From contig CADACW010000005.1 in the NCBI GenBank assembly GCA_902786565.1, forward strand, positions 17,274-81,273: a stretch of DNA of 64,000 nt, in the 5' to 3' direction. The position numbers and the translations under genes are program-made. Under the pieces are notes generated by a model that had not been told where the DNA came from, made no database searches, and saw nothing but the letters and a program-made list of their open reading frames with translations. Of the stretch, positions 55,095 through 63,901 are shown one piece after another (position 1 is the first letter of the stretch; every line of letters begins with the position of its first letter). This DNA is from an uncultured Prevotellaceae bacterium (lineage in GTDB: Bacteria > Bacteroidota > Bacteroidia > Bacteroidales > Bacteroidaceae).

Positions 55095-55316
55095 ATAAAA
55101 AAGATTATCAAGAGACTGCTCATCGCATCGGTTGTTCTGTTGGGAATTAACTTCATCCTGCCCACGAGAATACAGAACCCGGTGGAGGGGTGCGGACGGG
55201 AGAGTTACAACCAAAAACGTAATGGCGTTCCGCGCAAACTGTTCTTTTCTTTGGGTTGTAATGATGAAGCAGGAAAAGAGTCGTTGCAGCGGAAACGCCA
55301 ATTGTTTTGGGGCTAA
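55095..55316 (+). pseudogene. Remnant resembling the N-terminus of an M23 family peptidase
   Basis: The 73-codon frame opens with ATA instead of ATG (IKKIIKRLLIASVVLLGINF, a membrane anchor) and continues NPVEGCGRESYNQK, which resembles the stretch before the catalytic domain in Bacteroidota M23 peptidases. After that the match ends and an unrelated tail reaches TAA at 55314, against the receptor gene. The missing start codon and missing catalytic domain suggest a gene truncated during rearrangement at the island edge. The family call is from memory of the motif and is tentative. Confidence 0.4.
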
Positions 55317-55321
55317 ACGAA

Positions 55322-57886
55322 TCAGAGGCGGGACTTCTCGGCATTGCCGGCGCCGGTGCCGCGATACTTCGACGGGGTGACGTTGAAGCGATAGCGCAGG
55401 GAGAGCGTGACGCAACGCGAGTCGTTGTCCTCGGTTTTAGTGAACGTCATGCGGTTGAAGTAGAACGTGCCGTGGCCGATTCCCTGATTGAAAAGGTCGT
55501 TACCCGCCAACTTGATGTTAAGCCGCCGCTGGAAAAGGTCTTTGCTGATGCTGAGCGAGAGCATGGCATTGGTGGTTTCGATTTTGAAGTTCGAGCCTGT
55601 GTAGCCATGCGTGTGCATATTGAAGTCGGCATGCACGAGCCAGTCGTGGGGCAGAGTGACGACATTGCTCAGTTGCAGCAACAACTGCGGCTGGTTGAGG
55701 TGTTTATCCTGCCCGTTGAAGGTGGTCTTGAGCCATTGTCTCATGAGCGTGACATTATATTGTGGGGTCCACGCTATGCCGCTCGACAGGTTTACGCTCT
55801 TCTGTGCGCCCAGCGTGACGATGAGCCAGTTGCAGTCGTTGTAGTTCTTGGTGGTAGCGACGTTTACCTTACTGTCTTGCCCCAGACTCTCCATCACCTT
55901 GAGGAAGGGGTCAATGCAATGCACAAAGTTGGCTGTCGCATAGAATCCCTTCCACATCATCATCGCGTTCAGGTTGTGAAACTTGACGGGGCGCAGATAA
56001 GGATTGCCTATCTGTCTGTTCAGACGGTTCTCATAGATGACATCATTGCTCAACAGCCAGTAGGCGGGGCGGTTCGTGCGCTTGGCATAACTGACCGAGA
56101 GTTGCACTTTCTTGACAGAAGTGGACAGGGCGACGGATGGGTACAGGTCGTCGTAGATGCGACTCTGGTCACCCTGTCGCTGGCCATCGACGAAGTAGTC
56201 AGATGCGACGTGCTCATAGCGCAAGCCTGCCTGCAACTGGAATCGGCCCAACCGCTGCCTGAGTTCTACGAATGGTGCCACGTTGCTTTCATGCTGCTCG
56301 TTGTTGCTACCCGGAATATAGCCCTCCATGTTCTCAAAACTGCTGCGCCAGCGTGTGCTGGTATATTCCTCTCCTACAGACACTTGGCCTTTCCACAGCG
56401 GATGGCTCACGATGAGTTTCTCTGCCACCATGGTGCCGTGCGTCTGGGTCTCGGTGTTTACGTCGCGGTTCTCGTAGTTGCTGCTCAGTTCCTGCTGTCC
56501 ATTGCGACTCAGTCTCTTGTAGGCAGTATAGTCGGCATTAAAGTCGATGACAAACTGCCCCACTTTTCCTGTATAGTAAAAGTTGGCTTCATGTTTCGGC
56601 GAATTGCTGTCACGACGGACACCACTGTTCTGCAGGTGGTCGTATGGACTGCCGTTTGCCTGCAGGCGGTCGGCATGATCGTTGAAGGTCTTCACATAGT
56701 CGTAGGTGTTCTGATAGAAGCCACCCAGCGAATTGCTGTCGTTCAGCTGGTAGTTGAAGCCTGCCCTTCCCTCAAGGTAGGGGTTGCGAGCCGTGGACTG
56801 ATGGTGGTTGTTGACGGTCCACAACGTATCTGCAAAGACGGTCTGGTCGAAGCCACCGCTGCTCCACCGCTTGTTATAGGCTCCAAAGATGTTGGCAAAC
56901 AATTCCAGCCCTCCTTTTCGGTAGGTCAGATTGATGCGCTCGTTGTTCACATAGCCGCGTCCTTTGCGGCTCCACGACGACAGTTCCACGCCCAATCCTT
57001 CGCCCTGAGCACGCTTTGTATGGATAATGATGACGGCCTGGACGGTGGCATCGTAGCGGGCACCTGGGTTTTGGATGACCTCCACAGTGCGGATATTGTC
57101 TGACTGGATGTTGCGCAGTTCGTTCAGATTGGTCAGTCTGCGGTTGTTCAGGTAGATGTGCGGTGCGCCCTTGCCCAAAATCTCGTAGTCTTCGCCTTTC
57201 TTGGAGATAGTTGGCACACGCAACAGCACATCTTCGGCAGTGCCAAGCCGCTCCATCACCGTGCCCTCGACGTTCATCATCAGCGAGTTGCCTTGAAGCT
57301 GCACTTTCGGACGCTCGCCCTGCACCACCACCCCATTGATGGTGTAGCTGTCTGCCTGCATCCTGATGGTGTCGGGGCGAGCAGTGTTGCAAGGCTTACA
57401 AATGGTTTTATAGCCAATACAGGAAATGCGTGCGAGTGTCTGCTCCTGTTCGATGGGAATGGCAAAATAGCCGCTCTCGTTTGTCACGCCGCCCGTGACC
57501 AGCGTGGAGTCTTGGGCCGAGAGCAGGGCGATGTTGGCGAAGGCAATGGGCAGGCCACCGGGATCGACAACGATGCCCCTGTAGCGCTGAACTGTCTTCT
57601 GCGGGCACTCGACGGTGATTTCGGTGCCATCAATGCTCATCCGAATAGGATAGAAGCCTATCATCTGCCGGATAGCATCGGGGATGGACTTCCGATGGAC
57701 GGACGTGGTGACGCGGAAATCCTCCAGTTCGTTGTAGAGGAAGTTGATTTCGTAGCCTTCTGCCTCATCGTTCAGCTGGCACAATGCTTCGCTGAACGAC
57801 ACATTATTATATAAACGCGTGATGCGCTGGGCTGTTGCTGACGAAACGGCGCACAGCAACAGCAGTATTAACACAATGCACCTCAT
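55322..57886 (-). CDS. TonB-dependent-receptor-like outer-membrane beta-barrel protein with STN domain
   Basis: 854 residues with a signal peptide (MRCIVLILLLLCAVSSATAQ). Domains in order: an STN-type signalling segment (about 21-95, FSEALCQLNDEAEGYEINFL), a carboxypeptidase-regulatory-like domain (about 102-180, YRGIVVDPGGLPIAFANIAL), a plug (about 185-290), and a barrel of the OMP_b-brl_3 kind ending ...TLSLRYRFNVTPSKYRGTG. The STN domain usually contacts a FecR-type anti-sigma factor. The anti-sigma and ECF sigma genes lie directly upstream (3- and 12-bp gaps), so this is a cell-surface signalling or uptake unit. The ligand is unknown. Confidence 0.88.
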   Translation of the reverse strand: MRCIVLILLLLCAVSSATAQRITRLYNNVSFSEALCQLNDEAEGYEINFLYNELEDFRVTTSVHRKSIPDAIRQMIGFYPIRMSIDGTEITVECPQKTVQRYRGIVVDPGGLPIAFANIALLSAQDSTLVTGGVTNESGYFAIPIEQEQTLARISCIGYKTICKPCNTARPDTIRMQADSYTINGVVVQGERPKVQLQGNSLMMNVEGTVMERLGTAEDVLLRVPTISKKGEDYEILGKGAPHIYLNNRRLTNLNELRNIQSDNIRTVEVIQNPGARYDATVQAVIIIHTKRAQGEGLGVELSSWSRKGRGYVNNERINLTYRKGGLELFANIFGAYNKRWSSGGFDQTVFADTLWTVNNHHQSTARNPYLEGRAGFNYQLNDSNSLGGFYQNTYDYVKTFNDHADRLQANGSPYDHLQNSGVRRDSNSPKHEANFYYTGKVGQFVIDFNADYTAYKRLSRNGQQELSSNYENRDVNTETQTHGTMVAEKLIVSHPLWKGQVSVGEEYTSTRWRSSFENMEGYIPGSNNEQHESNVAPFVELRQRLGRFQLQAGLRYEHVASDYFVDGQRQGDQSRIYDDLYPSVALSTSVKKVQLSVSYAKRTNRPAYWLLSNDVIYENRLNRQIGNPYLRPVKFHNLNAMMMWKGFYATANFVHCIDPFLKVMESLGQDSKVNVATTKNYNDCNWLIVTLGAQKSVNLSSGIAWTPQYNVTLMRQWLKTTFNGQDKHLNQPQLLLQLSNVVTLPHDWLVHADFNMHTHGYTGSNFKIETTNAMLSLSISKDLFQRRLNIKLAGNDLFNQGIGHGTFYFNRMTFTKTEDNDSRCVTLSLRYRFNVTPSKYRGTGAGNAEKSRL

Positions 57887-57889
57887 AGC

Positions 57890-58519
57890 CTACTCAACAA
57901 TGATTTTGTTTCTTTCCAGTCGAACATTCAAGCTTTCAAAGCGGTTCAACTTCTCTATTGTATGCTCTAAGCCGGCTTCCGGCCTCCAAACGAAATGGAA
58001 GCGCAACTGACGATCTTCATTGGTAAGGAATGAGAGCTCCAAACGGTAATAGGCAGCAATCTCGGCAAGCATCTTCTCTAAAGGAACGTTGTCATAGACG
58101 ACGGGCTGAACAGCTGAAGTGTCAGTTTGAAGTGTGTCGGCAGGGATGGAAGTCTGCTGTACGACCGATACACGCTCTTGACGAGCAGGTTCCGCGGCTT
58201 CCCGATGGTGTACAATGTGAATAGCAGCAAGGGCAATGCCCGATATAAGGATGATACCGGCGAATGAGGCTGCAACCTTCAGCCAGCCAAGATGTTGCGG
58301 CATAGGGGCAAGTTTGGGGCTGAATCTCTCCCAAGCAGCATCTACATCGACAGTCTCCGCCATCTGGTGTTGACGACTGCTGCGTTTGGCTTTTTCCATC
58401 AGGCGGTAGAGTTCGCGGGTGTCCTCATCGTGGTTGATGATGTCTGCTATTTCCTGCTCACTATATGCTTCAGGGTTGTCGAGCATTTCCAATAGTGCTC
58501 TTTCTTTCGTAATTTCCAT
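57890..58519 (-). CDS. FecR-like anti-sigma factor with DUF4974-like C-terminus
   Basis: 209 residues. The cytoplasmic N-terminal part (about 1-75) is followed by one span (about 80-103, WLKVAASFAGIILISGIALAAI). The periplasmic end, VVYDNVPLEKMLAEIAAYYR and FHFVWRPEAGLEHTIEKLNR, fits DUF4974. It is shorter than usual FecR proteins because the middle FecR domain is absent. It should hold the ECF sigma factor inactive until the receptor signals. The gene is 12 bp after the sigma gene. Confidence 0.8.
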   Translation of the reverse strand: MEITKERALLEMLDNPEAYSEQEIADIINHDEDTRELYRLMEKAKRSSRQHQMAETVDVDAAWERFSPKLAPMPQHLGWLKVAASFAGIILISGIALAAIHIVHHREAAEPARQERVSVVQQTSIPADTLQTDTSAVQPVVYDNVPLEKMLAEIAAYYRLELSFLTNEDRQLRFHFVWRPEAGLEHTIEKLNRFESLNVRLERNKIIVE

Positions 58520-58531
58520 TGTGTTAGCCTT

Positions 58532-59011
58532 TTAGTGATTGAAGTGATTTCTGATTATCTGAATGCCATTCATAAGATACTTATAGGTGGTATTGGGATT
58601 TAACCCAAGTCGGTGCGCTATCTCGACGACAGTAAGGTCATTGTCGAAACGCAGATGGAAGATGCTGCGGTGTGGCTCCTCCAGCTGATTGTCCACAATA
58701 GTCATGATGTCGTCGAGCAGTTCTCCTTGCTGAAAGTCGGCATCGTAGTCAATGGGCAGCAAGCGATGCACCTTCTCATGAAGACGCAACTGCCTGATTT
58801 TGTTTAGACTGGCATTGCGGACAGCCGCAAGGAGATAACTGCGCTGACCGCAGTCTTCTGGCTGAATTTTGCCTTTAGCAATCTTCAAGAAAATATCTTG
58901 CACAACATCGTCCGCCTCTTCGGCATCGCCGAGCAAAGTCCTGGCCAGGCGGAACATCTCATTATAGTTCTGCCGAAATAGCTGTTCGATGAATAGTCTT
59001 TTATCAACCAT
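58532..59011 (-). CDS. ECF-subfamily RNA polymerase sigma factor
   Basis: 159 residues. Region 2 is EQLFRQNYNEMFRLARTLLG and ADDVVQDIFLKIAKG. Region 4 is LEEPHRSIFHLRFDNDLTVVEIAHRLGLNPNTTYKYLMNG. It lacks region 3, as ECF factors do. It is likely to activate its own operon (sigma, anti-sigma, receptor). No match to the TTTG/TAnnTTTGC promoter was found upstream, which suits an alternative sigma target. Confidence 0.9.
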   Translation of the reverse strand: MVDKRLFIEQLFRQNYNEMFRLARTLLGDAEEADDVVQDIFLKIAKGKIQPEDCGQRSYLLAAVRNASLNKIRQLRLHEKVHRLLPIDYDADFQQGELLDDIMTIVDNQLEEPHRSIFHLRFDNDLTVVEIAHRLGLNPNTTYKYLMNGIQIIRNHFNH

Positions 59012-59298
59012 ATCTAATCTTAATCTTACTAAGTTTCAAAGCAAACCAATTATAAGACACTTCAGGGGCATCGTTTTTTACAGAAACTACAACTTTTTTT
59101 TCGTTTTGATGGCTTATTTTAAGAAAAACCGCAAATAAACAACGGTTTTATCGAATCTCGCTAAAACGACTTTTAAGCCATCAGTGGAACCATCGTTTTT
59201 AATAACACATTCGGTAGAATCGATGTTTTTAAAGGAATAGACATTACAACCCATACCAACGTGCCACCCACTATTATATATATAATGATTGTCCGCAA

Positions 59299-59345
59299 CA
59301 AAAAAAGACAATCCGCAGGAAACTGACGAACAGTACCTGCGGATT
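59299..59345 (-). terminator. Intrinsic terminator of tRNA-Arg
   Basis: On the minus strand AATCCGCAGG (59345-59336) pairs perfectly with CCTGCGGATT (59319-59310), followed by a run of seven T. The remaining spacer 59012-59298 is AT-rich with no recognised signal. Confidence 0.8.
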
Positions 59346-59350
59346 GATTC

Positions 59351-59427
59351 TGGTGATTCCGTTGGGACTCGAACCCAAGGCCTGCTGCTTAGAAGGCAGC
59401 TGCTCTATCCAGCTGAGCTACGGAACC
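59351..59427 (-). tRNA. tRNA-Arg (anticodon TCT)
   Basis: Acceptor arms GGTTCCG/CGGAATC, D arm GCTCAGCTGGATAGAGC, anticodon arm GCTGC-CTTCTAA-GCAGC giving TCT, T arm with GGTTCGAGTCC, discriminator A and encoded CCA (59353-59351). Confidence 0.95.
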
Positions 59428-59472
59428 CCAAGCCACACACGGGGAACGGGGTGCCCCACATGAAATGCGCGT

Positions 59473-59505
59473 GCAAAGGTATGAAATAATTTGGGAATGG
59501 CCAAA
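59473..59505 (-). promoter_or_regulatory. Promoter of tRNA-Arg
   Basis: -33 TTTGGCCAT (TTTG at 59505-59502), 20-bp spacer, -7 TACCTTTGC (59481-59473). Confidence 0.77.
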
Positions 59506-59558
59506 TTTTTCTTACTAAAAATTACTATAGCCGCTCAAAGGCGGACCGTCAACGCAGG

Positions 59559-62102
59559 TTAAACCTTGCGCCGACGGAGCTGCAGTACAATGATGGCAAG
59601 CACCAGAAGTAAAAGAATGACAAGAGCCGTATAGGCAATCTTCTCAGTTACGCCAATGGTCTTCGGGAAGAAGCTGAGCACCACCTCATGTTTGCCTGGA
59701 GCCACATGGAGCGCTCTCAACACATAGTTGGCGCGGCCCAGCGTGGCGGGCTGCCCGTCTATGGTTGCCTCCCATCCGGGATAATAGATTTCAGAGAACA
59801 CCACTACCCCACCCTTCTGGCTGTTGACTGTATATTTCAGCTGATTGGGCTCGTAATCGTTCAGCACGACGGCGGCTGTCGAGTCTTGCGGTGCCGACTG
59901 ACCGAGCACTTGCTCAAACTGCTTGTCGGCCACAGCCACACGGCGCAGGTCGAGCGTGCCAAGAGCATCAATCTCAGCATTAGCATTGTCCACATATTTC
60001 ACTTCGTCGGCCATCCATGCATTGCCAAACGCATAAGGGTTCTGCAGACTGAAGCTGTTTTGCGGCTCCTGCGCGTTGACGAGCAGGAAATATTTGGTGT
60101 TCAGCATATTGAGCACATTCCACAGACTGTCGCCGTTGACCTGTGTAAGGTCGCCGTAGTGAGTACTGATGGCCTGGCGAACCTCAGACTGCTGACGGCT
60201 GATATAGCGATCGATGAGGTCTTGATAGCGGCGCAGTTTGGCAGCATGATAGCCACCAATACTATTATGGTAGTACGATGTCTCGTTCTCGTTGAATACA
60301 TTGCCGTTGAGGTTAAGCACGCGGTAGTCGAGCGACGGGTCGTCGAGTATGCGCTTGTCGGCCTCGGTGATGGGCCGCACGGCCTGAATCTCTCTACGGG
60401 GTTTGAACATACTGTCGTTCAGGTATCGCTTGTTGACCATCCAAAGGTCAATCAGGCAGAGTGCGAGGATGGCGAGCACGGGTATAGCCTTCTGCTTCTT
60501 GGCATTCAGAGTCATCAGCAGGAGGAAGGTGCCAATGATAATGATGATGAGCGAGCGCCAGCAGTCGGACGTGAAGATGCTTTGGCGCACTGTGGCCAGG
60601 CTCTTCAGAAAGGCGTCGGCTTCGGCAGCAGGCAGCATCTTGTGGAACTGAGCATACTCGGCAGCGGTGTAGAAGTCGAAGAAGACTGCCGGCAAGAGTG
60701 CAAACAGCAGACAGATGCCGGCTGTGACTCCGAATGAAATATAGATGGCGCGCATGACGCGTTTTGTCTTACCTTCCTCTATCACCTGACGGAGAGCCAG
60801 CATAGCCAGCAGGGGCATTGCAAACTCGGCAATGACGAGAATGCTCTCTACGGCTCTGAACTTGGCATACATAGGCATATAGTCTATAAACAGGTCGGTC
60901 AAGCCCATGAAATTCTTGCCCCATGCCAGCATTATACTGAGGACAGTTGCCGCAAAAAGAGCCCATTTCATCGGAGCTTTTACCACAATCAACCCCAAGA
61001 TGAAAAGCATCACCACGAATGCGCCCACATAGACAGGCCCCATGGTGCCATTGCTGCCCTCCTCCATACTACCCTCCCAGTATTGTGGCATCTGGTTGAA
61101 GAAGTAGGAGTAAGGCACGCGTTGCCCCTCGCCTGCATCGATGAAATGTGCATTTCCCTCTTTCTTGGCAGCTTCGGTCTCGCCCAGCACGTGCATGGAC
61201 GAGCCACCCTTGGCGTTAGGTATGAGCAGTGTCCAAGTCTCGCCTATGCCGTAGCTATAGTCGGTAATGTACGAGCGCTCCAGTCCGCTGCTGGTCTGGT
61301 TGGCAGCGTTTTCCTTGACGAGTTCGCTCTTGCCTCTCATTGTCTCTTTGGAGTATTGCCAGGTGTGGTAGAGGTTCGACGCATTGAGGAGCACCGCCAA
61401 CAGAGCACCCACCACACACGTGAGCAGCGCCTTGAGCAGATGCTGCAGGCGTCGCTGCCTGACGGCATCGACCACAAAGGCCAGAACCATCAGGATGATA
61501 GGCAACATATAATAATAGGTCATCTGCACGTGGTTGGCGTGAATCTCCAGCGCCCCGAAGAGTGCTGTGAGGAGCAGTCCCCAAAGGTACTTGCCCCTGA
61601 AGGCCAACACAATGCCGGCAATCATCGGTGGCAGGTAGGCCAGTGCCATCACCTTCCACAAATGGCCTGCGGCAATGATGATGAGGAAATAGGTGCTGAA
61701 TGCCCATACCACGGCTCCGAGCGCGGCCATATACTGCCGGAAGTCGAAGGCACGCAGCAGGATATAGAAGCCCAGCAGATAGACAAAGACAAAATAGACA
61801 TTTTCAGGCAGCCACAGGTGGTAGGCCTTCTCCACGGCGGTCAGCGTGGCGGTGCTGTCGTAGGAGGGCGACAACTGATAGGTGGGCATGCCCGAAAACA
61901 TCGTGTTGGTCCACCGGGTGCGCTCGCCCGTCTTCTTTGTATAATCCAATTGTTCGCGCGCGGCGCCCACGCCTGCCAACACATCGCCCTGATTGAGCAC
62001 GCGGTTTTCTACGACGGCAGGATAGAAATAGGCAAAGCCCAGTATGGCAAAAAAGACGACTGCCAGGACGTCGGGCAGCCACGACTTGAGTTGTTTGAAC
62101 AT
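59559..62102 (-). CDS. YfhO-family multi-pass membrane protein
   Basis: 847 residues from the ATG at 62102; the longer frame from 62297 crosses the promoter. There are about a dozen spans in the first 560 residues (LPDVLAVVFFAILGFAYFYP and others), a large soluble domain (about 570-800) with NSIGGYHAAKLRRYQDLIDR, and a final span before a basic tail (LQLRRRKV). The region VVVFSEIYYPGWEATIDGQP is the YfhO hallmark. YfhO proteins are GT-C-like and have been linked to glycosylation of cell-wall polymers in Firmicutes; here the role is inferred only from the family. Confidence 0.88.
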   Translation of the reverse strand: MFKQLKSWLPDVLAVVFFAILGFAYFYPAVVENRVLNQGDVLAGVGAAREQLDYTKKTGERTRWTNTMFSGMPTYQLSPSYDSTATLTAVEKAYHLWLPENVYFVFVYLLGFYILLRAFDFRQYMAALGAVVWAFSTYFLIIIAAGHLWKVMALAYLPPMIAGIVLAFRGKYLWGLLLTALFGALEIHANHVQMTYYYMLPIILMVLAFVVDAVRQRRLQHLLKALLTCVVGALLAVLLNASNLYHTWQYSKETMRGKSELVKENAANQTSSGLERSYITDYSYGIGETWTLLIPNAKGGSSMHVLGETEAAKKEGNAHFIDAGEGQRVPYSYFFNQMPQYWEGSMEEGSNGTMGPVYVGAFVVMLFILGLIVVKAPMKWALFAATVLSIMLAWGKNFMGLTDLFIDYMPMYAKFRAVESILVIAEFAMPLLAMLALRQVIEEGKTKRVMRAIYISFGVTAGICLLFALLPAVFFDFYTAAEYAQFHKMLPAAEADAFLKSLATVRQSIFTSDCWRSLIIIIIGTFLLLMTLNAKKQKAIPVLAILALCLIDLWMVNKRYLNDSMFKPRREIQAVRPITEADKRILDDPSLDYRVLNLNGNVFNENETSYYHNSIGGYHAAKLRRYQDLIDRYISRQQSEVRQAISTHYGDLTQVNGDSLWNVLNMLNTKYFLLVNAQEPQNSFSLQNPYAFGNAWMADEVKYVDNANAEIDALGTLDLRRVAVADKQFEQVLGQSAPQDSTAAVVLNDYEPNQLKYTVNSQKGGVVVFSEIYYPGWEATIDGQPATLGRANYVLRALHVAPGKHEVVLSFFPKTIGVTEKIAYTALVILLLLVLAIIVLQLRRRKV

Positions 62103-62134
62103 AATATCTGCTGTAATTATACGCTTTGTGGGGT

Positions 62135-62167
62135 GCAAAAATACTACATTTTCCCGAACTGGCCAAA
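62135..62167 (-). promoter_or_regulatory. Promoter of the YfhO-family gene
   Basis: -33 TTTGGCCAG (TTTG at 62167-62164), 20-bp spacer, -7 TATTTTTGC (62143-62135). Confidence 0.73.
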
Positions 62168-62207
62168 TATTGGGCGCATTTTTTCCACTCAATATTTTCG
62201 GAAAAAC

Positions 62208-62239
62208 TTTGCTGTTTTGAAAAATATGCGTAACTTTGC
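62208..62239 (+). promoter_or_regulatory. Promoter of uxaC
   Basis: -33 TTTG (62208-62211), 19-bp spacer, -7 TAACTTTGC (62231-62239), 38 bp before the ATG. Divergent from the YfhO promoter. Confidence 0.72.
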
Positions 62240-62277
62240 AGGCAATAAAACTTTTTCTAACCCATCTGAAACAAATT

Positions 62278-63684
62278 ATGAAAGCATTTAACGACAAGAA
62301 CTTCGTCCTGGAGACCGAGGTGGCTCAGGACTTGTATCACAACCATGCGGCCAAGATGCCCATCATTGACTATCACTGCCATCTGATTCCTGAAATGGTG
62401 GCCAACGACCACCGCTTCAAGAGCATCACTGAGCTGTGGCTGGGCGGCGACCACTACAAATGGCGCGCCATGCGCACCAACGGTGTGGACGAGCGCTACT
62501 GCACGGGCAAGGACACCACCGACTGGGAGAAGTTCGAGAAGTGGGCCGAGACAGTGCCCTATACACTGCGCAACCCGCTGTACCACTGGACCCACCTGGA
62601 GCTGAAGACGGCCTTCGGCATCGAGAAGCTGCTGTCGCCGAAGACGGCCCGCGAAATCTTCGACGAGTGCAACGAGAAACTGAAACAGCCCGAATTTTCG
62701 GCACGCGGACTGATGAAGCACTACCACGTGGAGTGCGTCTGCACCACCGACGACCCCGTGGACGACCTGCACAACCACATCGAGTATGCCAAGCACAAGG
62801 CCGCTGACGATCCCCTGATGATTCCCGCCTGGCGCCCCGACAAAGCCATGAATATTGAGAAGCCCGACTTCCGCGACTATGTGAACCAACTGAGCTACAC
62901 CAGCCACGTTGACATCCGCAAGTTTGCCGACATGGTGGATGCCCTGCAGAAGCGTCACGACTTCTTTGCCGCCAACGGCTGCAAACTGTCCGACCACGGC
63001 ATTGAGGAGTTCTACGACGAGGCTTACACTGACTCGCAGATCGAGACCATTTTTGAGAAGGCCATGCGTGGCCAGCAGCTGTCGCAGAACGAGATACGCC
63101 AATACAAGAACTGCTTCCTCACGCTGATGGCCGAAATGGATGCCGACGCAGGTTGGACGCAGCAGTTCCACTACGGCGCCATCCGCGACAACAACACGGC
63201 TATGTACAACCAGCTGGGCCCGGACACTGGCTTCGACTCCATTGGCGAGTTCAACACGGCCAAGGCCATGTCGAAGTTCCTCAACAAGCTGAACATGAAG
63301 GGCAAGCTGACACGCACCATCCTCTACACACTGAACCCCTGTGCCAACGAGGTCATCGCCACAATGCTGGGCAACTTCCAGGGCGGCGAGCCGGGCAAGA
63401 TTCAGTTTGGCTCCGGCTGGTGGTTCAACGACCAGATGGACGGTATGATCCGCCAGATGAATGCCCTCTCGGTGCTGGGTCTGCTCAGCCGCTTCGTGGG
63501 CATGCTCACCGACAGCCGCTCGTTCCTCTCCTACCCCCGCCACGAGTATTTCCGCCGCATCCTCTGCAATCTGTTGGGCAACGACGTGGAGAAGGGGCTG
63601 CTGCCCGACGACCGCGAGCTGCTGGGCCAGATGGTTGAGGACATCAGCTACAACAACGCCAGACGCTACTTCAAGTTCTATTGA
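62278..63684 (+). CDS. uxaC: Glucuronate isomerase (uronate isomerase)
   Basis: 468 residues from the ATG at 62278. It begins MKAFNDKNFVLETEVAQDLY and has PIIDYHCHLIPEM near 28 (the metal-binding HxH of the amidohydrolase superfamily), CTTDDPVDDLHNH near 165 and QFHYGAIRDNNTAMYNQLGP near 300. It converts D-glucuronate to D-fructuronate and D-galacturonate to D-tagaturonate, the entry of uronic acids from pectin or host glycans. No other uronate genes are in the window. A strong terminator follows. Confidence 0.96.
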   Translation: MKAFNDKNFVLETEVAQDLYHNHAAKMPIIDYHCHLIPEMVANDHRFKSITELWLGGDHYKWRAMRTNGVDERYCTGKDTTDWEKFEKWAETVPYTLRNPLYHWTHLELKTAFGIEKLLSPKTAREIFDECNEKLKQPEFSARGLMKHYHVECVCTTDDPVDDLHNHIEYAKHKAADDPLMIPAWRPDKAMNIEKPDFRDYVNQLSYTSHVDIRKFADMVDALQKRHDFFAANGCKLSDHGIEEFYDEAYTDSQIETIFEKAMRGQQLSQNEIRQYKNCFLTLMAEMDADAGWTQQFHYGAIRDNNTAMYNQLGPDTGFDSIGEFNTAKAMSKFLNKLNMKGKLTRTILYTLNPCANEVIATMLGNFQGGEPGKIQFGSGWWFNDQMDGMIRQMNALSVLGLLSRFVGMLTDSRSFLSYPRHEYFRRILCNLLGNDVEKGLLPDDRELLGQMVEDISYNNARRYFKFY

Positions 63685-63715
63685 TTCCCCTATTTCTCAC
63701 ACCATCAAAAAAGAG

Positions 63716-63745
63716 TCCGAATCGCTTGGCGGTTCGGATTTTTTT
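63716..63745 (+). terminator. Intrinsic terminator of uxaC
   Basis: TCCGAA (63716-63721) and TTCGGA (63733-63738) form the stem, followed by seven T. Confidence 0.8.
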
Positions 63746-63747
63746 AA

Positions 63748-63756
63748 TAACTTTGC
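63748..63756 (+). promoter_or_regulatory. Orphan -7 element after the uxaC terminator
   Basis: TAACTTTGC with CTTG at 63725-63728 (19-bp spacer, inside the terminator). No ORF follows before the convergent gene at 63902; a small RNA or a chance match are both possible. Confidence 0.3.
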
Positions 63757-63901
63757 AGTCCAGAATTCCTATGTATTATTAATTTGAGGGTTGTATTTAG
63801 ACAGTCAATTTGCGACGTATTTCTACCGCAGGGAATTTACGAGGCTTTATTTTTGCCACATCGTGGACATAGTTGAACAAGGGAAGTTGCCGACCTCACG
63901 A

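Noticed and set aside
59114-59311. 65-codon minus-strand frame between the ECF sigma and tRNA-Arg genes
   Set aside because: It has a TTG start inside the tRNA terminator, no promoter and no recognisable motif. It could be a remnant but is not supported.
63785-63895. Protein-like minus-strand stretch (LFNYVHDVAKIKPRKF) before the TraX-like end
   Set aside because: Bounded by stops at both ends with fewer than 30 codons and no start codon; not enough to call a gene.
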